The notes under the pieces are model-generated. The model was not told where the DNA came from. It did no database searches and saw only the letters and a program-made list of their open reading frames with translations. From Methylocystis suflitae (GTDB lineage Bacteria; Pseudomonadota; Alphaproteobacteria; Rhizobiales; Beijerinckiaceae), in NCBI RefSeq assembly GCF_024448135.1, contig NZ_JAMRYX010000017.1, forward strand, positions 1-64,000: 64,000 bases of DNA, read 5' to 3'. Positions 1 through 8,160 of the stretch are shown here, piece by piece (position 1 is the first letter of the stretch; each line of letters opens with the position of its first letter). The position numbers were made by a program, and so were the translations under genes.

Positions 1-1738
1 ACTTCCCAAGCGCCGCATGCGACTCGTTCACCGATGCGCCGCCGTCGATCACGCTTTTCGCCAATCCAGGCGCGGCGATCGCGATATTTTCGGCAAAGAA
101 GCGCGCGAGCGCGGCGTAGCGCGCCGCATTCGCATCGGCTTCGCGCTGCGCGCGCTTCGCGCCTTTGACGAGCAGCGTCACGCCGCGCGCGAGCGCGAAG
201 AGGCGCAGATAGGGCGTCGCGCCGGCGAGCGCGCCGGCGATTTCGGCTTTCGTCAAAAATGCGCTCGCCTGCGCCAGCGCTTCGACACTCTCGCGCAGCG
301 CCTCGCGCGCGACATCGGCTTCGCGCGCGATGGCGCGCATATCGTCGATCTCTCGCACGAGCGCCGCGCCGTCGCCGCCGCGGATCTTGCGCGTCACGAG
401 ATCAATCGACTGAATGCCGTTCGTGCCTTCGTAAATGGCGCAGATACGCGCGTCGCGCATGAGCTGCGCAACGCCGGTCTCCTCGATATAGCCCATGCCG
501 CCGAAGACCTGAATGGCGAGTGAGGTCGTCTCATTGGCGATATCGGTCGAAAACGCCTTGGCGACGGGCGTCAGTAGAGAAGCGCGCTCATGCGCCGCCG
601 CCGCGCGCGCCGGATCGCTTTCGCGATGCGCGCGATCGATCGCGGCGGCCGTCTCGTAGCAGATCGCCCGCGCCGCCGCCGTTGAACTCGCCATGGTCAG
701 CAACATGCGCGCGACGTCCGGATGCTCGATGATCGCGCTCGTCTCCTTGGCGCCGGGCGCGCGCCCCTGCTTGCGCTCGCGCGCGTAGCCCAGCGCCATT
801 TGCGTCGCGCGTTCGGCGAGCGCCACGCCTTGCAGCCCGACGGAGAGGCGGGCGTTGTTCATCATCGTGAACATGCAGGCGAGGCCCTTGTTCTCCTCGC
901 CGATGAGATAAGCGACCGCGCCGTCCTCATCGCCATAGATCATGGTGCAGGTCGGCGAGCCATGGATTCCGAGTTTGTGTTCGATGCCGGCGCACCGCAC
1001 ATCGTTGCGCCGCGTGAAGCCGCCCACTTCGTCGGGCAGGAATTTCGGCGCCAGGAAAAGTGATATGCCGCGCGTGCCGGCGGGCGCGTCGGGAAGACGC
1101 GCCAGGACGAGGTGCACGATATTGGGCGCAAGATCGTGCTCGCCATAGGTGATGAAAATCTTCTGGCCGAAGAGACGATATGAGCCGTCGTCGGCGCGTT
1201 CGGCGCGGGTGCGCATCAATCCGAGATCGGAGCCGGCGCCGGGCTCGGTCAGATTCATCGTCGCCGTCCATTCGCCGCTGACGATCTTGCGCTGATAAAC
1301 GTCCTTCAGCGATTCGCTGGCATGCGCCTCCATCGCCTCGATCGCGCCATGGCCGAGCAGCGGGCAAACGGCGAAAGCCATGTTGGCGGCGTTCCAAATC
1401 TCCGTGCAGCCGGCGTTGAGCAGGGCAGGGAGGTCCAGTCCGCCATAGTCCTCGCCGGCCGCGATGGCGTTCCAGCCGCCTTCTTTCCATTGCGCGTAGG
1501 CCTCTCGCCAGCCGGGCGGCGTCGTGACGGCGCCATTGGCGTAGGTCGAGCCCACGCGATCGCCGATCTGATCGAGCGGCAGCAGAACCTGTTCGGCGAA
1601 TTTCGCCGCCTCGGCCAGCGTCTGTTCGGCGACGCCGTCAGCGAGATCGCGGTAAACGCCGTCCGCCTCGATCGCGCCTTCGCCGGCCGCGAGGCGAAGC
1701 GCAAAAACAATGTCGTCGAGCGGCGCGCGGTAGGTCAT
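1..1738 (-). CDS. Acyl-CoA dehydrogenase, C-terminus cut by window edge
   Basis: FAD-dependent enzyme of the acyl-CoA dehydrogenase family, oxidising an acyl-CoA to the 2-enoyl-CoA. The reading frame starts at ATG 1738 (MTYRAPLDD...) and stays open to base 1, giving 579 codons without a stop. The order of N-terminal, middle and C-terminal domains is as expected, with MNLTEPGAGSDLG as the flavin-binding middle motif and IYEGTNGIQS carrying the likely catalytic Glu. The start MTYRAPLDDIVFALR and the length near 590 residues resemble the subgroup that includes DmdC (3-methylmercaptopropionyl-CoA dehydrogenase) and has an extra C-terminal helical domain. Its substrate cannot be told from sequence. 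It is divergent from the hypothetical gene at 1877. Confidence 0.9.
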   Translation of the reverse strand, partial: MTYRAPLDDIVFALRLAAGEGAIEADGVYRDLADGVAEQTLAEAAKFAEQVLLPLDQIGDRVGSTYANGAVTTPPGWREAYAQWKEGGWNAIAAGEDYGGLDLPALLNAGCTEIWNAANMAFAVCPLLGHGAIEAMEAHASESLKDVYQRKIVSGEWTATMNLTEPGAGSDLGLMRTRAERADDGSYRLFGQKIFITYGEHDLAPNIVHLVLARLPDAPAGTRGISLFLAPKFLPDEVGGFTRRNDVRCAGIEHKLGIHGSPTCTMIYGDEDGAVAYLIGEENKGLACMFTMMNNARLSVGLQGVALAERATQMALGYARERKQGRAPGAKETSAIIEHPDVARMLLTMASSTAAARAICYETAAAIDRAHRESDPARAAAAHERASLLTPVAKAFSTDIANETTSLAIQVFGGMGYIEETGVAQLMRDARICAIYEGTNGIQSIDLVTRKIRGGDGAALVREIDDMRAIAREADVAREALRESVEALAQASAFLTKAEIAGALAGATPYLRLFALARGVTLLVKGAKRAQREADANAARYAALARFFAENIAIAAPGLAKSVIDGGASVNESHAALGK

Positions 1739-1876
1739 CCGATTTTCTCCAATCCGAATCGTTTCACGGAATCTAGCGCGCCAGCGCGGGGCGCACGGGC
1801 CGTCTCCTCCACGGCCATCTCCTTCATGTGCGTCAAAACGCATATTTCGCCTCATGAGTCCGGCATTCACAGAAGT

Positions 1877-2437
1877 ATGGGTAAGAAAGGGCGCTTCAAT
1901 TACGAGGAGCGGGCGGCGGAGGCGCGCGCGGCGCATCAGGAAATCGGCCGCACTTTCGCGCGACTCAAGAATCGCAATGACGAGAAAGATCATGCGACGA
2001 TCGCCTGGAAGGCGGCGACCGCCCGCTTTCACGACGCATTGCGCCTCGCCTATCCGGCTGATTTCGGAGAGGATATCGAACGGCTGAAAGCAGGCGACGC
2101 GCGTGGACTCGAGGGCGTGATTCGCTTTCTTGAAGCCGATCCGATGTTTTTCGGCTCTGGCTACGCCAAGGCCGATCTCATTCGCTTCATCAACCGCATG
2201 ACGCTGACCGAGCATCAGGCGGACCGCCTGCGCGCGGTTGCTCTCGCGATCGTCGACCGGCGCGCGTCGCAGGAGTTTCGGCGCTATTGCCGACTGGCCG
2301 CGAAGGTCAACCACCCAGGCTTGCGAGAGGAGCTACGGGTTCGCGCGGCGTGCGGCGATCCCGCCGTCGCGCGGCGGGCGCGCTGGATGCTCGCCTATGT
2401 CGGATCGCCGCCTTGCGCGAGGCGCGCCGGCCAGTAA
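1877..2437 (+). CDS. Hypothetical protein, 186 aa
   Basis: I do not recognise a family. The protein is soluble, rich in Arg, Ala and Glu, and starts MGKKGRFNYEERAAEA. It appears mostly helical, with no signal peptide, membrane span or cysteine cluster. I chose ATG 1877; an in-frame ATG about 17 codons upstream has no better ribosome site, and the much longer open frame further upstream is only the complement of the acyl-CoA dehydrogenase gene. It is followed 38 bases later by the FmdB-type zinc-ribbon gene, so the two could be co-transcribed. The codon third-position GC bias supports real coding. Confidence 0.65.
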   Translation: MGKKGRFNYEERAAEARAAHQEIGRTFARLKNRNDEKDHATIAWKAATARFHDALRLAYPADFGEDIERLKAGDARGLEGVIRFLEADPMFFGSGYAKADLIRFINRMTLTEHQADRLRAVALAIVDRRASQEFRRYCRLAAKVNHPGLREELRVRAACGDPAVARRARWMLAYVGSPPCARRAGQ

Positions 2438-2475
2438 AATCGGCGGATCGTCAATTCGGCAGATCCGAGGGCCTA

Positions 2476-2700
2476 ATGCCGCTTTTCGCCTATCGCTGCA
2501 GTGACTGCGCGCATCAGTTCGAGACTTTGTCGCGTTTCGATGAGATCCCCGAGTGCCCCGCGTGCGGCGGCGCCCATGTCGAGCGCCAGTTATCGCTCAT
2601 CGCCCGACCCGCCGCAGGCGGAGAGTCCGGTGAGAGCTGCGCCGCGATGGCGGGCGGCGCGCCCTGTCCGAGTTGCCCGGCATTAGCGGGCCAGATGTGA
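2476..2700 (+). CDS. FmdB-family zinc-ribbon protein
   Basis: A 74-residue protein beginning MPLFAYRCSDCAHQFE, typical of the FmdB regulatory/zinc-ribbon family. Two Cys pairs, CSDC near residue 8 and CPAC near residue 31, would hold one zinc ion. The family was named from a putative regulator beside amide/formamide genes, but for most members the function is unknown. A third CPSC motif sits near the C-terminus. Its stop codon overlaps a GTG start of the following hydrolase (GTGA), suggesting translational coupling. Confidence 0.8.
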   Translation: MPLFAYRCSDCAHQFETLSRFDEIPECPACGGAHVERQLSLIARPAAGGESGESCAAMAGGAPCPSCPALAGQM

Positions 2701-3572
2701 CGTCGGCGGCGACGCTTCTGGGGGCGCGCCGCATCGTCGTTCCGGCGAACGGAATAGAGTTTGAAGTTTTCGAGGCGGGCGCGGGTGATCGTCTCGCGCT
2801 GCTTTTGCACGGCTTTCCCCAGCACGCCGTCATGTGGCGTCATCTCGTCGGACCGCTCGCCGCCGCCGGATACCGCGTTTGGGCGGTCAATCAGCGCGGC
2901 TATGGCGCCACGACCCGCCCGGTGGAGGAAGACGCCTATTCGCTCGAGGCGCTGACAGCCGACCTCGCCGGATTGATCGACGCCGCGAATCCCGCTTCGG
3001 TCTCGCTTATCGGCCATGATTGGGGCGGTTTCGTCGCCTGGGTCGCCGCCATTCGCAAGCTGCGGAAGATCGACTCTCTCGTCGTTCTGAATATTCCGCA
3101 CCCCCTGTGCTTCCGGCGCACGCTCGAACAGGAGTGGAGACAGAAGCTGAAGTCCGCCTATGCAGCCTTCTTTCAGCTGCCCTGGCTGCCTGAACGACTG
3201 CTGTCGGCGCGGCGCGGCGCCGGCACGGAGTGGCTGATGCAGCGGGCCGCAGGCCGGGACGGCGTTTTCTCAAAAGAGGCGATGGACATCTACCGCGCCA
3301 ATGTCGCGGCGCCGGGCGCCGCCAGCGCCATGCTCAATTGGTATCGCGCCGCGGGCCGCGATATTCTGGCGGCGGAAGACCTCGACGAACGGATCGATGC
3401 GCCGACGCTGGTCGTCTGGGGGCTGGAGGACGCAGCGCTCGGGGAGTCCTGTCTTGACGGCGCGGAACGCTATGTTCGCGATCTGCGGATCGAGCGTCTG
3501 CCAGGCGTGTCGCATTGGACGCCCGAAGACGCGCCGGAAAAAGTTAACGAGCTGATTTTGGGCTTTGTTTAA
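2697..3572 (+). CDS. Alpha/beta-hydrolase, epoxide hydrolase-like
   Basis: A 291-residue alpha/beta-hydrolase. The oxyanion-hole motif LLHGFP is followed by the nucleophile elbow GHDWGG. Asp rather than Ser as nucleophile is the mark of epoxide hydrolases and haloalkane dehalogenases. The acid residue is probably in VVWGLEDAAL and the catalytic His in GVSHWTPED. The conserved QRGYGATTRP segment fits soluble epoxide hydrolases. Start chosen at GTG 2697, which overlaps the fmdB-like stop by four bases; a TTG at 2673 would add eight residues. The physiological substrate is unknown; in a methanotroph an epoxide-detoxifying role is possible but is inference. Confidence 0.82.
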   Translation: MTSAATLLGARRIVVPANGIEFEVFEAGAGDRLALLLHGFPQHAVMWRHLVGPLAAAGYRVWAVNQRGYGATTRPVEEDAYSLEALTADLAGLIDAANPASVSLIGHDWGGFVAWVAAIRKLRKIDSLVVLNIPHPLCFRRTLEQEWRQKLKSAYAAFFQLPWLPERLLSARRGAGTEWLMQRAAGRDGVFSKEAMDIYRANVAAPGAASAMLNWYRAAGRDILAAEDLDERIDAPTLVVWGLEDAALGESCLDGAERYVRDLRIERLPGVSHWTPEDAPEKVNELILGFV

Positions 3573-3728
3573 AATATTCGACGTTCCCGTCGCAAAAAGC
3601 AGCGTGTCGGGGCCAGTAAAGGTTGACTTGGCGCGCTGGCGTGGGAATCTGTTCCATGGTCCCGGACTCCTGCGTCCGGCGGTCGCTGTTTTGCGCCTTT
3701 GGCTCAGCGGCCGGCTTTTGGCCAAGAG

Positions 3729-3744
3729 AAGGAGATGATCCATT
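3729..3744 (+). promoter_or_regulatory. infC ribosome-binding site with ATT start codon
   Basis: An AAGGAG Shine-Dalgarno at 3729-3734 lies seven bases ahead of ATT (3742-3744), in frame with the rest of infC. The reading IRRPMKS matches the usual alphaproteobacterial IF3 start, which begins with M/I-R-R-P. The next in-frame ATG (3754) has no Shine-Dalgarno of its own. AUU starts in infC are known in Escherichia coli to allow IF3 to repress its own translation by rejecting non-AUG initiation. Confidence 0.85.
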
Positions 3745-4281
3745 CGCCGTCCAATGAAGAGCATCGCAGCCCCCCAAAAGGAAGGGCCGCGCATCAATCG
3801 GGAAATTCGCGCGCGAGAAGTGCAGCTAATCGATTCCGAGGGGAAAAATCACGGCGTCATCCAATTGCCGGAGGCGCTGGGCATCGCCGAAGCGGCGGGA
3901 CTCGATCTTGTCGAGATTGCGCCCAACTCCACGCCCCCCGTCTGCAAAATTCTTGATTACGGGCGTTTTCGCTTCGCCGAGCAAAAGAAGGCCGCCGAGG
4001 CCCGCAAAAAGCAGAAAGTCGTCGAGGTTAAGGAAATAAAGCTTCGCCCCGGCATCGACGATCATGATTACGGCGTGAAAATGAAGGCGGTGCGCCGCTT
4101 CTTCGAAGAAGGCGACAAGGTTAAGGTCACTCTTCGCTTTCGCGGCCGCGAAATCGCGCATCAGGACATTGGCTATCGACTTCTGTCCCGCGTGAAGGCT
4201 GAGACTGCCACGCTGGCCAAGGTCGAACTCGAACCGTCCATGGAAGGACGGCAGATGGTGATGGTGCTGGCGCCTCGATAG
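3742..4281 (+). CDS. infC: Translation initiation factor IF-3
   Basis: IF-3 binds the 30S subunit, keeps it apart from 50S and proofreads the start codon and initiator tRNA. The 179-residue product has the N-terminal domain ([17 protein letters not shown]), the basic helical linker ([15 protein letters not shown] near residues 77-91) and the C-terminal domain with [14 protein letters not shown]. The length is normal for the family. It starts at ATT 3742 behind AAGGAG, four codons before the first ATG, so autoregulation by start-codon discrimination is likely. The gene stands alone: the usual partners rpmI and rplT are not immediately downstream. Confidence 0.97.
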   Translation: MRRPMKSIAAPQKEGPRINREIRAREVQLIDSEGKNHGVIQLPEALGIAEAAGLDLVEIAPNSTPPVCKILDYGRFRFAEQKKAAEARKKQKVVEVKEIKLRPGIDDHDYGVKMKAVRRFFEEGDKVKVTLRFRGREIAHQDIGYRLLSRVKAETATLAKVELEPSMEGRQMVMVLAPR

Positions 4282-4337
4282 CGCGCGTCTCGCCGCAAGG
4301 GCAGGAGCCGGGCTGCGGCCGAGGGGTGGCGATCGCT

Positions 4338-5246
4338 ATGTTTGGATCTGGGTTTGTCACTCTGACCGCGCGTCGCGCTTGCGTTCTCGGCGCAGCGGCG
4401 CTGATCGCTGCGGGCGTCCCGCCAGCCAGAGCACAGCTGGTGCTGCCTGGGGCGGTCGCCCCGACTCCGGAAGGGACGGTCGCTAGTCCCGGACAAGCAA
4501 AGAAAAGGTCCATTGGCGGCGAGATGGGCGCGGCCGCGGGGCCGGCCATCATGCCCAAGGCGCCCGCCGAAGACGCGATCGTCGGAAAAATTCTCAAACG
4601 CGACGGCGAGGGAAGCGCCATAGAATTCTCCCGGGCCGGCGCAGACCTGCAAGTCGCCAAGCTCACGCTTGTCGGGGACGATTTGCGACGCTCCGGCGAA
4701 GCCTGCCGAGTCGAAGTGGCCGGAACGCCGTTGAAGCTCGCCGCCCGCCAGAGCGACACCGGATTGCGTCGCTATCAAATCCTATTTCCAGCCTGCGGCT
4801 TCACATTCGACGTTCTTGACGGCGCGATTCTCGTCACCAACGAGGGCAAGGCCTGCGAACTGAAGGACGCGGGTTGCCGCGCCGATCCCGAAGGACTCTG
4901 GGGGATGAGCGCGGATGAAATCGACCCCAAGAAGGGCGAGGAGATGCTCGGCGCCCGCGCGCGCGTTGAGAAGACGGTGCGAAGCACATTCCGGTCGCTT
5001 TACGACCAGAACAAGAAGGAAAAGGCGATCCGCAACTTCATTGTGAAGGAGCAGGCGGGCTTCTCCTCCTGGCGCGAGGAAGTGTGCCGGTCCTATGCGC
5101 GCGAGCCGGATTTCGGCTATTGCGCCTTGAGATTGACCGAAGCGCGCGCCATCGCGCTCGGCGCGCAGCTCGCCGCTGGCGTCAAATTGCCGCCTGGGGT
5201 CGCCGAAGAGGTCGCGGCGGAGAACACGAAGAAGGACAAGAAGTAA
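4338..5246 (+). CDS. Exported protein of unknown function, 302 aa
   Basis: The N-terminus MFGSGFVTLTARRACVLG followed by an Ala-rich hydrophobic stretch ending near PARAQL is a clear Sec signal peptide, so the protein should be periplasmic or envelope-bound. Several Cys residues are spread through the mature part (AGEACRVE-, FPACGF, KACELKDAGC, EEVCRSY, GYCALRL) and could form disulfides. The C-terminal part, with REEVCRSYAREPDFGYCALR, faintly recalls LprI/DUF1311-type domains, but I would not assign it. ATG 4338 is preferred; a GTG at 4326 is an alternative. A small exported gene follows 30 bases after the stop. Confidence 0.75.
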   Translation: MFGSGFVTLTARRACVLGAAALIAAGVPPARAQLVLPGAVAPTPEGTVASPGQAKKRSIGGEMGAAAGPAIMPKAPAEDAIVGKILKRDGEGSAIEFSRAGADLQVAKLTLVGDDLRRSGEACRVEVAGTPLKLAARQSDTGLRRYQILFPACGFTFDVLDGAILVTNEGKACELKDAGCRADPEGLWGMSADEIDPKKGEEMLGARARVEKTVRSTFRSLYDQNKKEKAIRNFIVKEQAGFSSWREEVCRSYAREPDFGYCALRLTEARAIALGAQLAAGVKLPPGVAEEVAAENTKKDKK

Positions 5247-5276
5247 TCGCGGCGTGGGTTCGCCGGAGGGGGCGCA

Positions 5277-5477
5277 ATGCTGAAATCAGCGACGATGACA
5301 ATCGTTCTGGCGATGCTCCTGTCGCCGCATTCCGCCGCAGCGAGCCCTTGGACCGAAGGACAGGCCGAGTGGTTCAGGCATGGCGCGCGGCATGGGCGCT
5401 GGGACTGCTACGGCAAATGTCCTGAAGGGCGCGTTCACAATCGCGCAACTCAGCGTAGCCATCATCGTCCGCGCTGA
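5277..5477 (+). CDS. Small exported protein, 66 aa
   Basis: An ATG preceded by GGAGGGGGCGCA opens a short frame whose first 22 residues (MLKSATMTIVLAMLLSPHSA...) look like a signal peptide ending near AAA-SPW. The mature part is only about 43 residues and is rich in His, Arg, Trp and Gly, with one CYGKC motif. No family is recognised. It lies tail-to-tail with the lutF permease, whose stop is 29 bases away. The gene is short enough that it could be spurious, but the ribosome site and signal peptide favour a real product. Confidence 0.5.
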   Translation: MLKSATMTIVLAMLLSPHSAAASPWTEGQAEWFRHGARHGRWDCYGKCPEGRVHNRATQRSHHRPR

Positions 5478-5505
5478 CGCCGACGACGCCAGCATCCACC
5501 ATCGT

Positions 5506-6336
5506 TCAACCGCCCCTGCGCATCAACATGCCGCGCCCTGGATCATATGCGAGGATCGCCGCGACCAGGAATGCGCTCGTGTAGGCGAAGACAATCGCGA
5601 GCGAGGTCCACTCGACTTTCTCATAAAAGGCGAAGCGGATCAGTTCGACCGCATGCGTGAACGGATTGACCTCGCACAAATAATAGAGCCAGGGGCTCGA
5701 CTCTTTCACGCGCCACAGCGGGTAGAGCGCGGAGGAGGCGAAGAACATCGGAAAAATCACGAAATTCATCACCCCCGCGAAGTTTTCGAGCTGTTTGATC
5801 AGCGATGACAGCAGCATGCCGAGCGCGCCAAGCATCAGGCCGCTGAGCGCGAGCGCCGGCAGCAGGGTGAGATAGCCCCATTTCGTCGGCGGCTCGATTT
5901 CCCAGAAATAGGCGATCACCAGGAAGGCGTAGACCTGCAGGATCGAGACGGCGACGCCCGCCAGAAGTTTGGAGCCGAGCAGAAACCAGCGCGGAAAGGG
6001 CGAGACGAGCAGCGTGCGCATATTGCCCATTTCGCGGTCGTAGACCATCGAGAGCGAGGACTGCATGCCGTTGAACAGCTGGATCATCGCCATCAGGCCG
6101 GGCGCGATATAGACCTCGTAAAGAACGTAAGTTTCGTAAGGCGGGATGATCGAAACGCCGAGCACCTGCCGGAAGCCCGCCGCGAAAATGAAGAGCCAGA
6201 CGAGCGGGCGCACCAGCGCCGAGACGAAGCGTTCGCGCTGATGCAGAAAGCGCAAGCCTTCGCGCCAAACGACTCCCGAGAGGCAGATGAGATATTGGCG
6301 AAGGGTGAAGCCTCTCGGCGCAGCAATTTCGCTCAT
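5506..6336 (-). CDS. lutF: ABC-2 type transporter permease (LutF-like)
   Basis: Inner-membrane permease of 276 residues with about six hydrophobic segments. The segment ALVRPLVWLFIFAAGFRQVL and the conserved YDREMGNMRTLLVSP and PLWRVKESSPW regions are typical of ABC-2 permeases. It matches the permease seen beside PQQ-dependent dehydrogenase genes, and by gene order it is the LutF of the lanthanide uptake system. Start ATG 6336 overlaps the stop of the ATPase gene by four bases (ATGA), so the two are translationally coupled. Upstream in-frame codons are only the shadow of the ATPase gene. The family role is moving a substrate across the inner membrane; lanthanide or a lanthanide complex is inferred from the neighbours lanM and lutH. 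Confidence 0.85.
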   Translation of the reverse strand: MSEIAAPRGFTLRQYLICLSGVVWREGLRFLHQRERFVSALVRPLVWLFIFAAGFRQVLGVSIIPPYETYVLYEVYIAPGLMAMIQLFNGMQSSLSMVYDREMGNMRTLLVSPFPRWFLLGSKLLAGVAVSILQVYAFLVIAYFWEIEPPTKWGYLTLLPALALSGLMLGALGMLLSSLIKQLENFAGVMNFVIFPMFFASSALYPLWRVKESSPWLYYLCEVNPFTHAVELIRFAFYEKVEWTSLAIVFAYTSAFLVAAILAYDPGRGMLMRRGG

Positions 6337-7079
6337 GCCGAAAGCTTCTCCTGACCGATCCCGGCGATGCGCGAGAAAGCGTCGCCGATATTTGCCGCGC
6401 CCTGCGCCGCGACGATCTCCCGCGCCTGGTCGGTCGCGAGCACCTTGCCCTGATGTAAAATGACGACCTGATCGTCGTCGGCGATCTCGTCGACAAGATG
6501 CGTGGTCCACAAGACGCCGAGACTCTTTTCCCGCACCAGATCGCGAACGAGCGCGAGGAGATCGGCGCGCGCCTTGATGTCGAGTCCGACCGTCGGTTCG
6601 TCGAGAAGCAGCAGCCGCGGATCGTGCAGCAGCGCGCGCGCAATTTCGACGCGGCGCATCTGTCCCCCAGACAGCGCGCGCGCCTTGTCCTTGGCGCGGT
6701 CCGCGAGGCCCGCGCGCGATAGCGCCGCCTGTCCAAGGCGGCGCGCGTCGATCGGGCCGATGCCATGCAGGGCTGCGTGGTAAAGCAGATTCTGCATCAC
6801 GCTGAGTTCGAGATCGAGCGTGCGCGCCTGAAAGACGACGCCAAGCTGGCGCAGCGCTGCGCCGGGCTCGCGCATGACGTTATGGCCGAAGATGTCAATC
6901 TCGCCGTGGCGCGCGGCATAGAGCCGCGTGATCAGCGAGAACAGCGTGCTCTTGCCCGCGCCGTTTAATCCAAGCAGCACCGTGAAGCTGCCGGCCGGGA
7001 CGGAAAAGCTGACGTCGTCGAGCGCCTTGCGCGCCCCATAAGAGTGGCTGACATTTCTGATTGCGAGCGCGTCGGTCAT
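6333..7079 (-). CDS. lutE: ABC transporter ATP-binding protein (LutE-like)
   Basis: A 248-residue ABC ATPase. Walker A is GLNGAGKST at residues 37-45, the Q-loop is VVFQART, the signature is LSGGQ at 136-140, Walker B is LLLLDEP at 156-162 and the H-loop His is near 194 (TTHLVDE). All catalytic residues are present. It overlaps both neighbours by ATGA (lutB upstream, lutF downstream), so lutB-lutE-lutF form a coupled unit. It should power transport through the LutF permease. The same ATPase type is known beside PQQ-dependent alcohol dehydrogenases, and the lanM-lutH context makes lanthanide transport the best explanation. Confidence 0.9.
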   Translation of the reverse strand: MTDALAIRNVSHSYGARKALDDVSFSVPAGSFTVLLGLNGAGKSTLFSLITRLYAARHGEIDIFGHNVMREPGAALRQLGVVFQARTLDLELSVMQNLLYHAALHGIGPIDARRLGQAALSRAGLADRAKDKARALSGGQMRRVEIARALLHDPRLLLLDEPTVGLDIKARADLLALVRDLVREKSLGVLWTTHLVDEIADDDQVVILHQGKVLATDQAREIVAAQGAANIGDAFSRIAGIGQEKLSA

Positions 7080-8029
7080 TGCGGCGCCACGACGACGCCC
7101 CAGGGGAAAGCGCCGACCGGGATCGACTTCACCACTTTGAGCGATGCGACGTCGATCACCGAGACGTCGTTGGAGACGCCATTGGCGGTGAGCAGATATT
7201 TTTCGTCGGGCGTGAAAGCGAGATGCCAGACGCGCTGACCGACGAGCAGATATTTTTCGACCTTTTTCGTCTCGGCGTCGATCACGGCGATGCGATTGGC
7301 TGGCCCCAGCGCGACGAAGGCGCGTTTTCCGTCGCGCGTGAATGAGATGCCGATCGGCTGGATCGCCTCTTTCGACATCGCCGGAATGTCGAAGCTGATC
7401 TTCTGCTTCAACTCGCGTTTCGCTGGATCGATGATCGCGACGGTGCCTCCGACTTCAGACGAAACCCACAGCTCCGACCCGTCCTTCTTGAACTCGGCGA
7501 AACGTGGCCGGCCGTCGACGAGAATATTCGCGACGATCTCTTTCGACTGCGTGTCGATCAGATGCGCCATATTGGTCGTTTCCGAGGTGTTGACGAGCAG
7601 CTTGCCGTCGGGACTGATGGCCATGCCCTCGGGTTCGACGCCGACGGGAATGTCGCCGATCATTTCTTTCTTCTTCACGTCGATCAGCGTGACGAGATTG
7701 TCGTTTTCGTTCGAGACATAAATCACGTCGCCATCGGGACTGAGCGCCAGGAGCTCGGGATCCGGGCCCGAGGGCAGCTTGCCGGTAACCTTGAGCGTCT
7801 TCGTGTCGAGCACTTGAATGGCGTCGTCGTCGCCGGCGCAGATGTAGAGTTCGGAGCCGTCCTTGTTGAGCGCAATGCCGCGCGGACGTCGGCCGACCTT
7901 CACCGTCGATGTCGCTTCCATCTTCTCCGTATCGAGGACGGTGATGGAATTGCCCTTCTCGTTGCTGACGTAAGCCTTGTAGGCGTGGGCTGGCGCGATC
8001 AAAGTTGCGAGCAGCGCCGCGACCCACAA
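7076..8029 (-). CDS. lutB: Periplasmic YVTN beta-propeller protein (LutB-like)
   Basis: About 317 residues: a signal peptide (WVAALLATLIAPAHA, cleaved before YKAYVSNEKG) and then roughly seven repeats of the YVTN type, such as YVSNENDNLVTLIDVKKKE, each with the NDSVTVID-like strand. This family (PQQ-dependent catabolism-associated beta-propeller) is linked to PQQ enzymes and to the lut cluster. It overlaps lutE by ATGA. The start is uncertain: I prefer TTG 8029, directly after the signal-peptide coding begins, because the frame further upstream runs through an intergenic repeat. ATG 8176 is the alternative and would add 49 odd residues encoded by that repeat. The molecular role is unknown; periplasmic binding or delivery is inference. 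Confidence 0.78.
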   Translation of the reverse strand: MWVAALLATLIAPAHAYKAYVSNEKGNSITVLDTEKMEATSTVKVGRRPRGIALNKDGSELYICAGDDDAIQVLDTKTLKVTGKLPSGPDPELLALSPDGDVIYVSNENDNLVTLIDVKKKEMIGDIPVGVEPEGMAISPDGKLLVNTSETTNMAHLIDTQSKEIVANILVDGRPRFAEFKKDGSELWVSSEVGGTVAIIDPAKRELKQKISFDIPAMSKEAIQPIGISFTRDGKRAFVALGPANRIAVIDAETKKVEKYLLVGQRVWHLAFTPDEKYLLTANGVSNDVSVIDVASLKVVKSIPVGAFPWGVVVAPQ

Positions 8030-8154
8030 CCCCCTCCCTGTCCCTCCCCCGCTTCGCGGGAGAGGGGACGCCAACGATCGGCCTTTTGCGAAAACAAAGG
8101 AAAGGCCGAATCTGCTCCCTCTCCCGCGCCAGCGGGGGAGGGTTGGGGAGGGGG
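8030..8154. repeat. REP-like palindromic element between lutA and lutB
   Basis: About 125 bases of nested inverted repeats. Outer arms CCCCCTCCC and GGGAGGGGG lie near 8030-8038 and 8146-8154. Inside are a hairpin with loop CGCTTCGCG (about 8041-8068), a TCGGCCTTT/AAAGGCCGA pair (about 8078-8110) and a hairpin around CCCGCGCCAGCGGG (about 8115-8142). A related mosaic, with the same CTCCCGC/GCGGGAG arms, occurs at 15586-15690. It fills the whole gap between the lutA stop and the lutB TTG codon. Confidence 0.75.
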
Positions 8155-8160
8155 CGTTCG

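Noticed and set aside
1322..1876. Extension of the 186-residue hypothetical protein upstream
   Set aside because: This stretch is antisense to the acyl-CoA dehydrogenase, which has full family motifs.
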